Source of the DNA: V1-33 sp039795165
GTDB taxonomy: Bacteria; Verrucomicrobiota; Verrucomicrobiia; Verrucomicrobiales; V1-33
Direction of reading: 5' to 3'
Length of the DNA: 64,000 bases
NCBI GenBank assembly: GCA_039795165.1
Contig: JBDKER010000003.1
Span: forward strand, 124,001-188,000
Part shown: in pieces, positions 16,145 through 24,746 of the stretch
Layout: the number at the start of each line of letters is the position of its first letter
Position numbering within the stretch: position 1 is the first letter of the stretch
Notes under the pieces: generated by a model
Seen by the model: only the letters and a program-made list of their open reading frames with translations
What the model was told of the DNA's origin: nothing
Databases searched by the model: none
Position numbers and translations under genes: made by a program

Positions 16145-17620
16145 TCAGGGAATGGGTTCGATATCTGGGAGAACCCAGGAACGGTCGAAATATGCCTGGG
16201 TTGGTCCATAGAGACGGAAGTAGGTGAACCAGCCTTTGCCGGGGAGAGTCTTGATCCAGTTGCTTTCGGGTTTGCCGGAGGGTGGGGTGGGACCAAAGTA
16301 GAGGTCGACGGAGCCGTCGGGGTTTCTGACGATGTTGTCGCGGGAGGAGCGGTCCGGGGGAACGCCAGTATCCACGAAACAGCGGGTCTCATTGTCATAG
16401 ACGGTGAATGACCAGAACTGAGCGACGGGTGCGTCCTTGGGGACGGTGAGTTTGTAGGTTTTGCTGCCATCGAGCCATTCCCCGGATTTGTCCTTGGACG
16501 ACTCGAGGTACACTTGGCCGAAGCCGACCGTGCGGCCCATCATGCCGACCGAAACCCCGACCGCTTCGTAGAACCACGAGCTGCGTTCATCGAGTTGGGT
16601 GTGGTGGGGTGCCTCCTGGTTGGTTTCCTTGAGGCAGAGCGAGATTTCCCAGTTTTTTCCGGGCCATACCTTTACGCCTTCGAAGCGTTTTTCATAGCCG
16701 ATCGTGCGGGCCATCACTTCGCCGACCATGGTGGCATCAGTGAGAATTGCTTTCAGGCGATCGGTCGGGTTGAACTGCTTGCCCTTTTCGATGCCGAGCG
16801 GTTGGAGCATGCCCATCATTATGCGGTCGCGTTCGATGACCGGTTCCTCGTTGATGACTTTTGAAAGCCCTTCCCAGTAGGCGAGTCCGCGTGGTTGTTC
16901 GCCGCTCCATTTGCGGCCGGCGGGTGAGATGTGGCGGGTGGGAGGTGGGTTGCTGCGTTGGCTGTAGGGGTAGATGCGCAGAGCGTCGACGAGTGCTTTG
17001 GCTTTTACGGGATCGGGATCGAGGGCGCGGTGAGCGGACCAGATGTTCACCGTTGGCGAGCGGAAGACATAGTAGCCTTCGGGGCGGATCTCCGGATCGT
17101 CGGGACCGAGAATGAGGTATTTGCCGCCCGCGCCTTTGTCGGGGCCGGTCTGGCCGGAGTCGGTGATGGGGCGCTGCCAGAAGTCGGTGAAGCCGCCGGC
17201 GGTGGGTCCGGCGGGGACTTCGAAGACGAGTGGGCCGGTCTCCTTCATGTTGGGGAACGACATGATGTACGGCGTGGTGGCGTTGGCGGTGAGGAGGCCG
17301 AGTTTGTCCTTGAAGGTGAGGTAGTCGACGTAGTCCAGATTGCCTGCACCGAATTTGGTGAGGTGTTCCTGCTGCCACTGCTGCATGGCCATGAGGGGAA
17401 GAGCCCAGAGGTATGCCTGGCAGGCGCGCTGGTGATCGATGGAGTCGAAGACTCTGGCCGCAGATTCCTGAGTCGGGTAGCCATTCCTGAGTTCGAGTGT
17501 TCCGATCCGCGTCTCGACAGTGCCCGTGGTGGGGAGAGTCTGAGCGGAGATGCTGGAGGCTGCGATCAGCGTTACGAGCGCAGTGAGAGTCAGAGATGGG
17601 GCGACGTGAGGAAAGTGCAT
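16145..17620 (-). CDS. DUF1254/DUF1214 domain secreted protein
   Basis: Starts at 17638 and 17620 are both possible; 17620 gives the cleaner signal peptide (MHFPHVAPSLTLTALVTLIA) and 491 residues. The N-terminal half matches DUF1254 (ACQAYLWALPLMAMQQW, NATTPYIMSFPNMKETGPLV). The C-terminal half matches DUF1214 (LPKDAPVAQFWSFTVYDNE-type segment, then GSVDLYFGP and NWIKTLPGKGWF). These paired domains are common in secreted bacterial proteins but have no established reaction. It is 1 nt upstream of the formylglycine-generating enzyme start and follows the HAD gene closely, so it belongs to the sulfatase operon. Its conserved company suggests a part in handling the sulfated substrate. Confidence 0.86.
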   Translation of the reverse strand: MHFPHVAPSLTLTALVTLIAASSISAQTLPTTGTVETRIGTLELRNGYPTQESAARVFDSIDHQRACQAYLWALPLMAMQQWQQEHLTKFGAGNLDYVDYLTFKDKLGLLTANATTPYIMSFPNMKETGPLVFEVPAGPTAGGFTDFWQRPITDSGQTGPDKGAGGKYLILGPDDPEIRPEGYYVFRSPTVNIWSAHRALDPDPVKAKALVDALRIYPYSQRSNPPPTRHISPAGRKWSGEQPRGLAYWEGLSKVINEEPVIERDRIMMGMLQPLGIEKGKQFNPTDRLKAILTDATMVGEVMARTIGYEKRFEGVKVWPGKNWEISLCLKETNQEAPHHTQLDERSSWFYEAVGVSVGMMGRTVGFGQVYLESSKDKSGEWLDGSKTYKLTVPKDAPVAQFWSFTVYDNETRCFVDTGVPPDRSSRDNIVRNPDGSVDLYFGPTPPSGKPESNWIKTLPGKGWFTYFRLYGPTQAYFDRSWVLPDIEPIP

Positions 17621-17661
17621 AGGTGGTAAGGAATGCATGCTAGGGTGCAGCCACCGAAAGT

Positions 17662-18651
17662 TCAATCTGCTTTCGGCGGATGAATCTGCGACCACTCGTC
17701 TTTCATGCTGACAACGGTCCATCCGCGTTTGGCGGCTTCGTCGAGGCCTTGGTCGAGTCGGCCGATGGGCGAGGTGCGGTCGTAGGCGAACTCGCGGGCG
17801 GCGTCGTTGTGGTGGACGAGGAGGCCGAAGCGCGGGCCTGGGCCGGAGGTGGTCCATTCGAGCATCTGGAAATCGCCGTCTGAGTTGCCGAAGGCCATGA
17901 GGGGTCGGCGGCCGATGTGCTGCTGGATGCCGACGGGTTTACCGGCTTTGTCGTCGATGAAGTTGACTTCCGGGAGTCTGGCGAGGGATGGCTTGCCGTC
18001 GGTGACTTCGTATTTTGTGCGGATGCTGGAGCCGATGACTTGTTCCGGGGGGATGCCGTAGACGCGTTCGGTCCATGGGCGCATGAATTCGATGCCGCCG
18101 CCGGAGACGATGAAGGTTTTGAATCCTTTGGAGCGGAGGAAGCCGAGCAGTTCGAGCATGGGCTGGTAGATCATTTCGGTGAAGGGCCGGCCGGTTTTCG
18201 GGTGGCGGGCCGTGGCGATCCAGTCGGTCACGGTTTTCTCGAAGTCCTCGGTGCTCATGCCGGCGTGGGTGGCCATGATCATTTCGACGAGGGCGTGTTC
18301 GCCGCCGGCGAGGGCTTTGGCTGGTTCTCCGCGGAGGACTGAGGCGAAGGGTTCCTTTTCCTTCCATTCCGGGTGCTGCGGGGCGAGGGCGCGGACGCGG
18401 TCGAAGGCGAAGAAGGCCTGGAAGTACATGGGTTGTTCGCTCCAGAGGGTTCCGTCGTTGTCGAACGTGGCGATGCGCTGGGGCTGGGGGACAAAGTCCG
18501 GGGAACCTTCCGTGGTGACGCGGGTCACGAATGAAAGGATGGCCTTGCGGGCGGGTCCTTCGTTCCATGAGGGGAGGGGATTTTCCTCTGCGAGGGCGGC
18601 GGCAGGGAGGAAGATGGCAGTGAGGGCGGAGAGCAAGCGTCCGATTTTCAT
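17662..18651 (-). CDS. Secreted HAD-superfamily phosphatase
   Basis: The ATG at 18651 is preferred over a GTG at 18660. The 329-residue protein has a signal peptide ending near ALAE. It carries HAD motif I (ATFDNDGTLW, DxDGT type), motif II (FIVSGGG) and motif IV (FGNSDGDFQM, with the acidic residues). The cap insertion after motif I fits the phosphoserine-phosphatase-like subgroup. It should remove phosphate from a small molecule or glycan in the periplasm. It is the first gene of the minus-strand sulfatase module. A TATAAC -10-like hexamer occurs about 47 nt upstream of the ATG. The substrate is unknown. Confidence 0.83.
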   Translation of the reverse strand: MKIGRLLSALTAIFLPAAALAEENPLPSWNEGPARKAILSFVTRVTTEGSPDFVPQPQRIATFDNDGTLWSEQPMYFQAFFAFDRVRALAPQHPEWKEKEPFASVLRGEPAKALAGGEHALVEMIMATHAGMSTEDFEKTVTDWIATARHPKTGRPFTEMIYQPMLELLGFLRSKGFKTFIVSGGGIEFMRPWTERVYGIPPEQVIGSSIRTKYEVTDGKPSLARLPEVNFIDDKAGKPVGIQQHIGRRPLMAFGNSDGDFQMLEWTTSGPGPRFGLLVHHNDAAREFAYDRTSPIGRLDQGLDEAAKRGWTVVSMKDEWSQIHPPKAD

Positions 18652-18794
18652 GACTGGCACTGTGGTCGCGGACGGGGGACAGGCAAGATCAGTGATGTTA
18701 TACGAAAGTTTACAGGGGCAACCCGGGTGGAGAACGTGGGCCTGGTGCGTGCGGGTGCAAAAGCGGGTCGGGTGGAACGTATGGGGAGGGGGAA

Positions 18795-20231
18795 ATGAAG
18801 AAGATGGATGCTGCCGATGCTGGTTGCCGGATGAGCCGGCGGGAAGTTCTGTGGCAGGCGGGTGGTGGTTTGGCGGGTTTGGCCTTTGCGCAGATGCTGA
18901 CGCGCGAGGCGGTGGCTGGCGGAGCGGAGCTGAATGGCGGCCTGCATCATCCGGCGAAGGTGAAACGGGTGATTCAGCTGTTCATGAATGGCGGGGCGAG
19001 TCCGATGGATACTTTTGATTACAAGCCGGCTCTGGAGAAGCACCATGGGCAGATGCTGGGGCCGAAGGTGCGGCCCGAGGGGCAGACCGGCGACTGCGGA
19101 GCGGTCATGAAGAGTCCGTTTGCGTTTCAGCAGCACGGTCAGTCCGGGCGGTGGGTATCGAGTGTCTTTCCGGAGCAGGCGAAGCAGGTCGACCGGATGG
19201 CTTTCCTGATGGCCATGACATCGAAGACGAGTGTGCATGGACCGGCCAGCTACATGATGAACACGGGCTTTGTGCTGCCGGGTTTTCCGTGCATGGGGGC
19301 ATGGATTTCGTATGCGCTGGGGAGCCTCAGTCAGAATCTTCCGGAGTTCGTGGTGCTGCCTGATGCGCGGGGTCTTCCGTACAATCAGCGGGCGAATTTC
19401 AGTGCTGGGTTTCTTCCGGCGCGGCATCAGGGAACGGTGATTCAGGCCGGGGCGGAGCAGCCGGTGCCAGATCTCTTTCCGCTGCGGAAGCGATCGTTCA
19501 CTGGTGGGGATGCGGACCGCGAGGCAAGGGAGGTACTGCGGGCGATGAACGTGCGTCATGCCGCGGAGCGGCCCGGGGACACGCGGCTGGAGGCGCGGCT
19601 GGCGAGTTATGAACTGGCGGCGCAGATGCAGCTCAGTGCGCCGGAGGCCTTTGATCTTTCGCGGGAATCGGAAGTGACGCGCAGGAATTACGGGATGGAG
19701 AGGAAGGAGACTGAGGATTTCGGGCGGCGCTGTCTGCTGGCGCGGCGGCTTATTGAGCGGGGCACGCGGATGGTGCAGGTCTGGAGCGGGCCGCAGGGTG
19801 CGGCGGACAACTGGGACAATCATGGGAACATCCAGACGGAGCTGCCGGCGATTGCGGTGAGTGTGGACCAGCCGATTGCGGCCTTGCTGGAGGATCTGGC
19901 GCAGCGCGGGCTGCTGGACGACACGCTGGTGATCTGGACCACGGAGTTCGGGCGGACACCATTCACGCAGGGGAATGCCGGGCGTGACCACAACGGCGGG
20001 AGTTTTGTGACGTGGCTGGCAGGGGCGGGTATCCGTGCCGGGGTGTCGCATGGGAGTAGCGACGAACTGGGCGGTAAAGCGGCCGAGGGGGTGACATGGT
20101 GTTATGATCTGCACGCGACGGTGCTGCATCTCATGGGAATCGACCACGAACGGCTCACGTTCCGGACCGCGGGGGTGGACCGGCGGCTGACTGATGTGCA
20201 TGGCCATGTCATCAATGGGATTCTGGCGTAG
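18795..20231 (+). CDS. Tat-exported DUF1501 protein
   Basis: This 478-residue protein carries a twin-arginine export signal, MSRREVLWQAGGGLAGL (Arg15-16). DUF1501 motifs follow: VIQLFMNGGASPMDTFDYKP, HGPASYMMNTGF, DNWDNHGNIQ and the late VIWTTEFGRTPFTQ with GRDHNGG, the alkaline-phosphatase-like metal site. The family is very common in Planctomycetes and Verrucomicrobia, normally beside DUF1549/DUF1553 cytochrome-linked genes. None is adjacent here, which is unusual. The starts of this gene and the HAD gene point away from each other across about 143 nt. Function of the family is not established; a periplasmic hydrolase role is likely. Confidence 0.93.
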   Translation: MKKMDAADAGCRMSRREVLWQAGGGLAGLAFAQMLTREAVAGGAELNGGLHHPAKVKRVIQLFMNGGASPMDTFDYKPALEKHHGQMLGPKVRPEGQTGDCGAVMKSPFAFQQHGQSGRWVSSVFPEQAKQVDRMAFLMAMTSKTSVHGPASYMMNTGFVLPGFPCMGAWISYALGSLSQNLPEFVVLPDARGLPYNQRANFSAGFLPARHQGTVIQAGAEQPVPDLFPLRKRSFTGGDADREAREVLRAMNVRHAAERPGDTRLEARLASYELAAQMQLSAPEAFDLSRESEVTRRNYGMERKETEDFGRRCLLARRLIERGTRMVQVWSGPQGAADNWDNHGNIQTELPAIAVSVDQPIAALLEDLAQRGLLDDTLVIWTTEFGRTPFTQGNAGRDHNGGSFVTWLAGAGIRAGVSHGSSDELGGKAAEGVTWCYDLHATVLHLMGIDHERLTFRTAGVDRRLTDVHGHVINGILA

Positions 20232-20469
20232 TCGGATCCTTCTGCGGCTGTGCCGGGAGCGGTGTTTCCGGGCGATCTGAAGCTACGGTCTGCCGTGGCG
20301 GGACCGCTGCAGATCAGTGGGGAATGGATGGATCCGGGCGGTCCCGTGGTGCTGCTGCGGGCATGCGGCCGGCTGCGTCAATGGCAGGTCTTCCGGGTGA
20401 AAGCGGGGTCCGTTCAACCGTCTGCAGTGTGCGATTGACGGCGGGAAGAGGGGGACGGAAGGCAGTCCG

Positions 20470-21168
20470 ATGCGCAAGACTATTCTTACAGCACTGTTGT
20501 CGCTGGCCTCGGCTGGCATGATGCAAGCCCAGGAAGGCAAAGGTGCCGCCGCCGTGCCGGCCGAGCCGACCGCTTCGGATGTGGGCTATGCCCTTGGCTG
20601 CCTGATCGGCAAGAACATTTCGTCGCAGGGACTCAAGCCCGACTTCGAAGCGCTCGTAAAGGGCCTCAAGGAAACCATGGAAGGCAAGAAGCCATCCCTC
20701 AGCGACCAGCAGCTGCAGGAGACGATTCAGAAGCATCAGATGGCGGCGGCCGCGGCGGCAGGCCCGAAGAATACCGAGGCCGGCAAGGCTTTTCTTGAGA
20801 AGAACGGCAAGCGCGAAGGCGTCAAGACGACCGCAAGCGGGCTCCAGTATGAAGTTCTCAAGGCTGGCGAGGGAGCCAAGCCAGCGGCGACCGACACGGT
20901 CAAGGTGCATTATCATGGCACTCTCATTGACGGTTCGGTGTTTGACAGTTCCGTGGACCGTGGTGAACCGATTTCGTTTCCGCTGAACCGGGTCATCAAG
21001 GGATGGACGGAAGGCGTTCAGCTCATGCCGGTGGGATCCAAGTACAAGTTCGTGATTCCTTCCGATCTTGCCTATGGGGCTCAGGGAGCGGGTGGAAAGA
21101 TCGGGCCGAATGCCACGCTGATTTTCGAGGTGGAACTGCTGGCCATTGAGCCTGCGGCAGCCAACTGA
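20470..21168 (+). CDS. FKBP-type peptidyl-prolyl isomerase, Mip/FkpA-like
   Basis: The 232-residue protein has a signal peptide of about 20 residues ending in MMQA-Q. An alpha-helical dimerisation segment covers about residues 35-110 (DVGYALGCLIGKNISSQGL). A complete FKBP domain follows from about 118 to the end. FKBP residues are visible in VKVHYHGTLIDGSVFDSS, FPLNRVIKGWTEGVQLM and IPSDLAYGAQGAGGKIGPNA. It should speed proline isomerisation and folding of exported proteins in the periplasm. It stands alone with its own strong terminator, so it is probably a single-gene transcript. Confidence 0.95.
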   Translation: MRKTILTALLSLASAGMMQAQEGKGAAAVPAEPTASDVGYALGCLIGKNISSQGLKPDFEALVKGLKETMEGKKPSLSDQQLQETIQKHQMAAAAAAGPKNTEAGKAFLEKNGKREGVKTTASGLQYEVLKAGEGAKPAATDTVKVHYHGTLIDGSVFDSSVDRGEPISFPLNRVIKGWTEGVQLMPVGSKYKFVIPSDLAYGAQGAGGKIGPNATLIFEVELLAIEPAAAN

Positions 21169-21198
21169 GCGCGGGCGGAAGCCGAAACAATGACAGGG

Positions 21199-21236
21199 AA
21201 GGCTCCGGGGCTTGTGCTCCGGGGCCTTTTCTCTTT
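21199..21236 (+). terminator. Intrinsic terminator of the FKBP gene
   Basis: A 13-bp stem with two G-U pairs (arms 21199-21211 and 21216-21228), a TTGT loop and a following TTCTCTTT run lie 30 nt after the FKBP stop. This is a textbook intrinsic terminator on the plus strand. Confidence 0.9.
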
Positions 21237-21296
21237 GTCAGAGAAGGATGGGGCTGTGCTGGACAGCGGGGTGGAACTGCGGCAGATGTCAGGGTC

Positions 21297-22547
21297 ATGA
21301 CTCCTTCCAACGCTCCGGCATCTGTCGTCCAACCCTCTGCGGTCGCCTGGGACCGCTGGGCGGTGGTCTGGGCGCTGGCGGGTCTGATTGCGCTGATTCC
21401 TGCGTATTTTGTTCCGGCGATGCTGGTGGCCAATGCGGTGGATGGACCGCGGTGGTACTCGGTGTGGTCCGGGATCCGGGATTTCTACGGGACGGGGAAT
21501 CATTTTCTGGCGCTACTGATCTTCACTTTCAGCATGGTGTTTCCGCTCGTGAAGCTGCTGCTTTGTCTGCTGTGTGCGGCGGGTCAGCACTGGCTGCCGA
21601 GAGGGCTGCGGCATGGGATTATTCAGGTGACGTCTTGGTCGGCCAAGTATTCGATGCTGGATGTGCTGGTGATCGCGATGGCGATCATGCTGGTGAAGGT
21701 GGGTGATTATGTGAGGATCATGCCCTCGATGGGGATCTATCTGTTTTCCTTTGCGATTCTGTGTTCGGCGGTTTCGGGGTGGCTGCTGCAGAGGGCGCTG
21801 GCGAACGAGGCGCGCGGATTGTGGCCGGCCGCTCCGCGCTGGGGGGTGGCTCTGCTGCTGCTGGTTCCCGGTTTGCCGCTGGCGGTGATGGGCTTGCAGG
21901 AGGTTCTGAGGGAGCGCGGGGGGCGTGTGGAATCCGTGCGGCTGACCCGGTTGACGCAGCGTGGGGAACTGAAGCGCAGTGTGGAGAAGACGCTCGCGCT
22001 GAAGGAACTGATCAAGGAGGATCACAAGCTCTTCTCGAAGGACACGCTGCGGCGCATGCTGGAGTTCAGCCAGGCCGTGAGTACCGATGCTGGCTGGCAG
22101 GAAGCGGACGTTTATGTCGCGGTGGACCGGAAGAGCGGAGGCAGTCTGGAGTCCGGCCGGATCCGGGGATTGGATTTCGAGGCGCGCGAGGTGAATGTTG
22201 ATTTCACGCTGCCGTCGGCGGTGCCATGGGAAGACGTGGCGGCGGTGCGGTTGGTCTCGACGGTGAAGTATGCCGGGTTGGTGAATGCGCCGATCGAGGA
22301 GGAGAACGTGCGGGCCGAGGGGGATCCGTTCCGTGAATGGACGCGGCAGTGGCACGGCCGGGTGTTCAGTTTTGACCTGCGTGGGCCGCGCGGCGCGCAG
22401 TTTGTGCGTGCCTGTGTGATGGCTGGGGCTGGCGTGCTACTGTCGCTCTGGGCGCTCAGCGGGCTTCTCTGTGGTGGCAGGCGCCGGCGGCCGGGGATGT
22501 CAGAGCAATCCGCGGCGCTTGAAGTCGAAAAGGTTGATGCGCTGTGA
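21297..22547 (+). CDS. PqiA-like (paraquat-inducible protein A family) membrane protein
   Basis: The 416-residue protein begins with a cytoplasmic tail and then four membrane segments with PqiA motifs: YFVPAMLV, FSMVFPLVKLLLCLLCAA and SWSAKYSMLDVLVIAMAIML. E. coli PqiA has two such modules; this protein has one, followed by a soluble region of about 200 residues and a final membrane helix near residues 378-398. PqiA proteins work with MCE lipid-transport proteins between the two membranes, but no PqiB or PqiC is nearby. The last 48 nt overlap the 3' end of the convergent gene on the minus strand. Confidence 0.83.
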   Translation: MTPSNAPASVVQPSAVAWDRWAVVWALAGLIALIPAYFVPAMLVANAVDGPRWYSVWSGIRDFYGTGNHFLALLIFTFSMVFPLVKLLLCLLCAAGQHWLPRGLRHGIIQVTSWSAKYSMLDVLVIAMAIMLVKVGDYVRIMPSMGIYLFSFAILCSAVSGWLLQRALANEARGLWPAAPRWGVALLLLVPGLPLAVMGLQEVLRERGGRVESVRLTRLTQRGELKRSVEKTLALKELIKEDHKLFSKDTLRRMLEFSQAVSTDAGWQEADVYVAVDRKSGGSLESGRIRGLDFEAREVNVDFTLPSAVPWEDVAAVRLVSTVKYAGLVNAPIEEENVRAEGDPFREWTRQWHGRVFSFDLRGPRGAQFVRACVMAGAGVLLSLWALSGLLCGGRRRRPGMSEQSAALEVEKVDAL

Positions 22548-23024
22548 TTTCTGGATCATTTCGATGGTGAAGCGGAGCAGGCTGATTTCCCATGTGTCAT
22601 CGACTCCCTGAATGACGGCGACGAGGGGATTTCCGGAGGAGCGGGCTTCAGCGATGACGCGGTCGCTGACGGCGGCGAGGGAATCGTGCACGAGGCTTTC
22701 GGTGACATCGCTTTTGCGGAAGCTGAAGCCGTAGCGGAGGAGGGCGGAGCTTTCGAGGCGTTCCTTGAGCCATTCTGCGAAGGCCCGGGCGGGTTCACCG
22801 AATCCTTCGAAGTCGAGTTCACCGAAGGGTTCTGGTTTGAGGATGCGGGGTTTTTCCGCAGTGATGCGGCCGCTGCGGACTCTGATTTGTCCGACGTCGT
22901 CCATGAGTTCCGAGATGAGGCGGAATTCGAAGCTGGTGGATCCGAAGGTATCGATGCGCCGGTCCGGTTCGTGCAGTACCTCGGTGGTTTCGAGGGCGTA
23001 CTGAATATCGTCGTCGGAATACAT
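22500..23024 (-). CDS. Conserved hypothetical protein, 174 residues
   Basis: The start is MYSDDDIQYALETTEVLHEP and the frame ends inside the 3' end of the pqiA-like gene. The protein is acidic and mixed alpha/beta, with no signal peptide or membrane helix, so it is likely cytoplasmic. Recognisable pieces are FEFRLISELMDDVGQIRVRSGRI and a C-terminal basic end (FKRRGLL). It resembles a lineage-specific conserved protein, and no function can be assigned. The histidine phosphatase gene starts divergently about 117 nt away. Confidence 0.68.
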   Translation of the reverse strand: MYSDDDIQYALETTEVLHEPDRRIDTFGSTSFEFRLISELMDDVGQIRVRSGRITAEKPRILKPEPFGELDFEGFGEPARAFAEWLKERLESSALLRYGFSFRKSDVTESLVHDSLAAVSDRVIAEARSSGNPLVAVIQGVDDTWEISLLRFTIEMIQKSQRINLFDFKRRGLL

Positions 23025-23141
23025 CCGGGGACATTGGCGCGGTCCGTGCGGACGTCATCCGGCAATTTGGCGGCTGAGGTTGGCTATTTCCGGATTTCCG
23101 GTGGCGCGGGGGGTAGTGGTGGTGTTGTGATCGCGCCTTTC

Positions 23142-23795
23142 ATGAAGGCGCATCTCCCGAATCATCCGACGCAGCTGTATCTGATCCGGCATGGAGAAGT
23201 TGAGGACCGCTATCACCGGGTTTTCGGGGGATCGCAGATTGACATGGGTTTGTCGGCGGTGGGGCGGGCTCAGGGGGAAGCGGTGGAGCGCTGGATGGAT
23301 GGGGTGGCGCTGGATGCGGTTTACATGAGTCCGATGCGGCGTGTGAGGGAGACCGTGGAGCCGCTGCTGCGGAGGACGGGGCTGGATCCGGTGGTGCTGC
23401 CGGATCTCCGGGAGGTGGATTTCGGTGGATGGACGGGATTGCGCTGGGAGGAAGTGCAGGAGAAGTTCGGGGTGAGTGCCTTTGACTGGCTGGAGGTGCT
23501 GGATGGGAGTGGCATTCCCGGCGGGGAATCGGCCGCGGCGCTGGTGGAGCGGGTGGGGCCGTGTCTGCTCAAAATCCTCGCGGAGAATCCGCATCGGCGT
23601 GTCGCGGTGGCCTGTCACGGGGGCATCATCCGGGTGATTCTGGCGATGCTGCTGGGGCAGCGGCTGGCGAACATGGCGCACTTCCACATTGAGTATGGCT
23701 CGGTGACAGTGGTGGAGCGTCAGCCCGAGAAGAAGCACGCAGTGGAGATCGAACTTCTCAATTTCTGTCCACTCCGGGATAATCGGATGGTGTAG
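23142..23795 (+). CDS. Histidine phosphatase family protein
   Basis: Only the reading from the ATG at 23142 fits the family; the frame upstream of it is antisense to the neighbouring gene. The 217-residue protein starts LYLIRHGEVEDRYHRVFGG, with the catalytic His of the RHG motif. It continues with YMSPMRRVRET, REVDFGGWTGLRWEEV and the second catalytic His in VAVACHGGIIRVILAMLLGQ. The layout matches the phosphoglycerate mutase/alpha-ribazole phosphatase (CobC-like) branch. It may remove phosphate from a sugar or a cobamide precursor; no cobalamin gene is adjacent, so the substrate stays open. It has no signal peptide. Confidence 0.87.
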   Translation: MKAHLPNHPTQLYLIRHGEVEDRYHRVFGGSQIDMGLSAVGRAQGEAVERWMDGVALDAVYMSPMRRVRETVEPLLRRTGLDPVVLPDLREVDFGGWTGLRWEEVQEKFGVSAFDWLEVLDGSGIPGGESAAALVERVGPCLLKILAENPHRRVAVACHGGIIRVILAMLLGQRLANMAHFHIEYGSVTVVERQPEKKHAVEIELLNFCPLRDNRMV

Positions 23796-23824
23796 GCAGG
23801 TCTGCTCTTCCCGAGCGGGGACTC

Positions 23825-24736
23825 TTACGGTATGCGGCTGCCGCGGGCGGCTTCGGTGAGGGCGTACCAGTCTTCGCGTTCGAGTGTCATGGCGGCTCCG
23901 CGGGCAAACTGTGCGAGGCGGTCGGCCCTTGTGGTGCCGCTGATGACCTGCGGTGATGACGGGTGGCTGAGGATCCATGCGCAGCAGAGTTGGTCGGCAG
24001 TGGCTCCTCCGTATTTTGCGGAGAGCGATGCTGCTGTGTCGCGGAAGCGTCTGGCGGCTTCGTCATCTTCCTTGAAGAGGCGTCCGCCGCCGGTGGGAGA
24101 CCATGCCATCGGTCGGATGCCGCGGGCGAAGCACTGGTCGAGAGAGCCGTCGAAGATTGGGTCGCAGTGGAACGGGCTGAATTCGATCTGGTTAGTGACG
24201 AGTGGCTGGTCCATGAAGCGGCTCAGGGCATCGAACTGGGAAGGAGTGTAATTGGAAACGCCGACCGAGCGGGCCTTGCCCGACTGGAGGAGCTGATTGA
24301 GCCCGGCGGCGGTGTCTTCCGGGTGGGTGAACCAGTCGGGTCGGTGGACGAGGAAGAGGTCGAGGGTTTCGAGGCCGAGGAAGCGCAGGGATTTCTCGGC
24401 GCTGCGGACGAGCCGGCTGGCGCTGGTGTTGTAGAAGGAAGTGCGGCGTTCCGGGTGGAATTCGCAGGGAGCGTAGATGCCGGCCTTGGTGATGAATTCG
24501 AAACGGGTGCGGAGGGAAGGGTCGTGCTGGAGGGCGTCGCCGATGCGTTCTTCGACCCGGTAGGTTCCGTAGATTTCGGCGGTGTCGATGGTTGTGATGC
24601 CGGCATCGAGGCAGGTGTGCAGCAGTGAGAGGAGATCGCTGGCGGAGGCTTCCGTGCCGTGGCGGATGAGGCGCCATGTACCGAAGGCGATGGCGGAGAA
24701 TTCGGGCGAACCGGGAGCGAGGCGGAATCGTTGCAT
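23825..24736 (-). CDS. Aldo/keto reductase (YdhF-like)
   Basis: The start at 24736 gives 303 residues beginning at the beta-barrel (MQRFRLAPGSPEFSAIAFGT). The catalytic tetrad is visible: Asp and Tyr in DTAEIYG, Lys in FITKAG and His in LVHRPDW. The NADPH-binding end IPQ-like segment appears as VISGTTRADRLAQF. It should reduce a carbonyl compound with NADPH in the cytoplasm. It is the last gene of a tight minus-strand operon with a small lipoprotein (10 nt upstream) and an SDR. Such pairs of reductases often act on sugar-derived aldehydes or ketones, but the substrate is not known. Confidence 0.9.
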   Translation of the reverse strand: MQRFRLAPGSPEFSAIAFGTWRLIRHGTEASASDLLSLLHTCLDAGITTIDTAEIYGTYRVEERIGDALQHDPSLRTRFEFITKAGIYAPCEFHPERRTSFYNTSASRLVRSAEKSLRFLGLETLDLFLVHRPDWFTHPEDTAAGLNQLLQSGKARSVGVSNYTPSQFDALSRFMDQPLVTNQIEFSPFHCDPIFDGSLDQCFARGIRPMAWSPTGGGRLFKEDDEAARRFRDTAASLSAKYGGATADQLCCAWILSHPSSPQVISGTTRADRLAQFARGAAMTLEREDWYALTEAARGSRIP

Positions 24737-24746
24737 GGGTGGCTGA

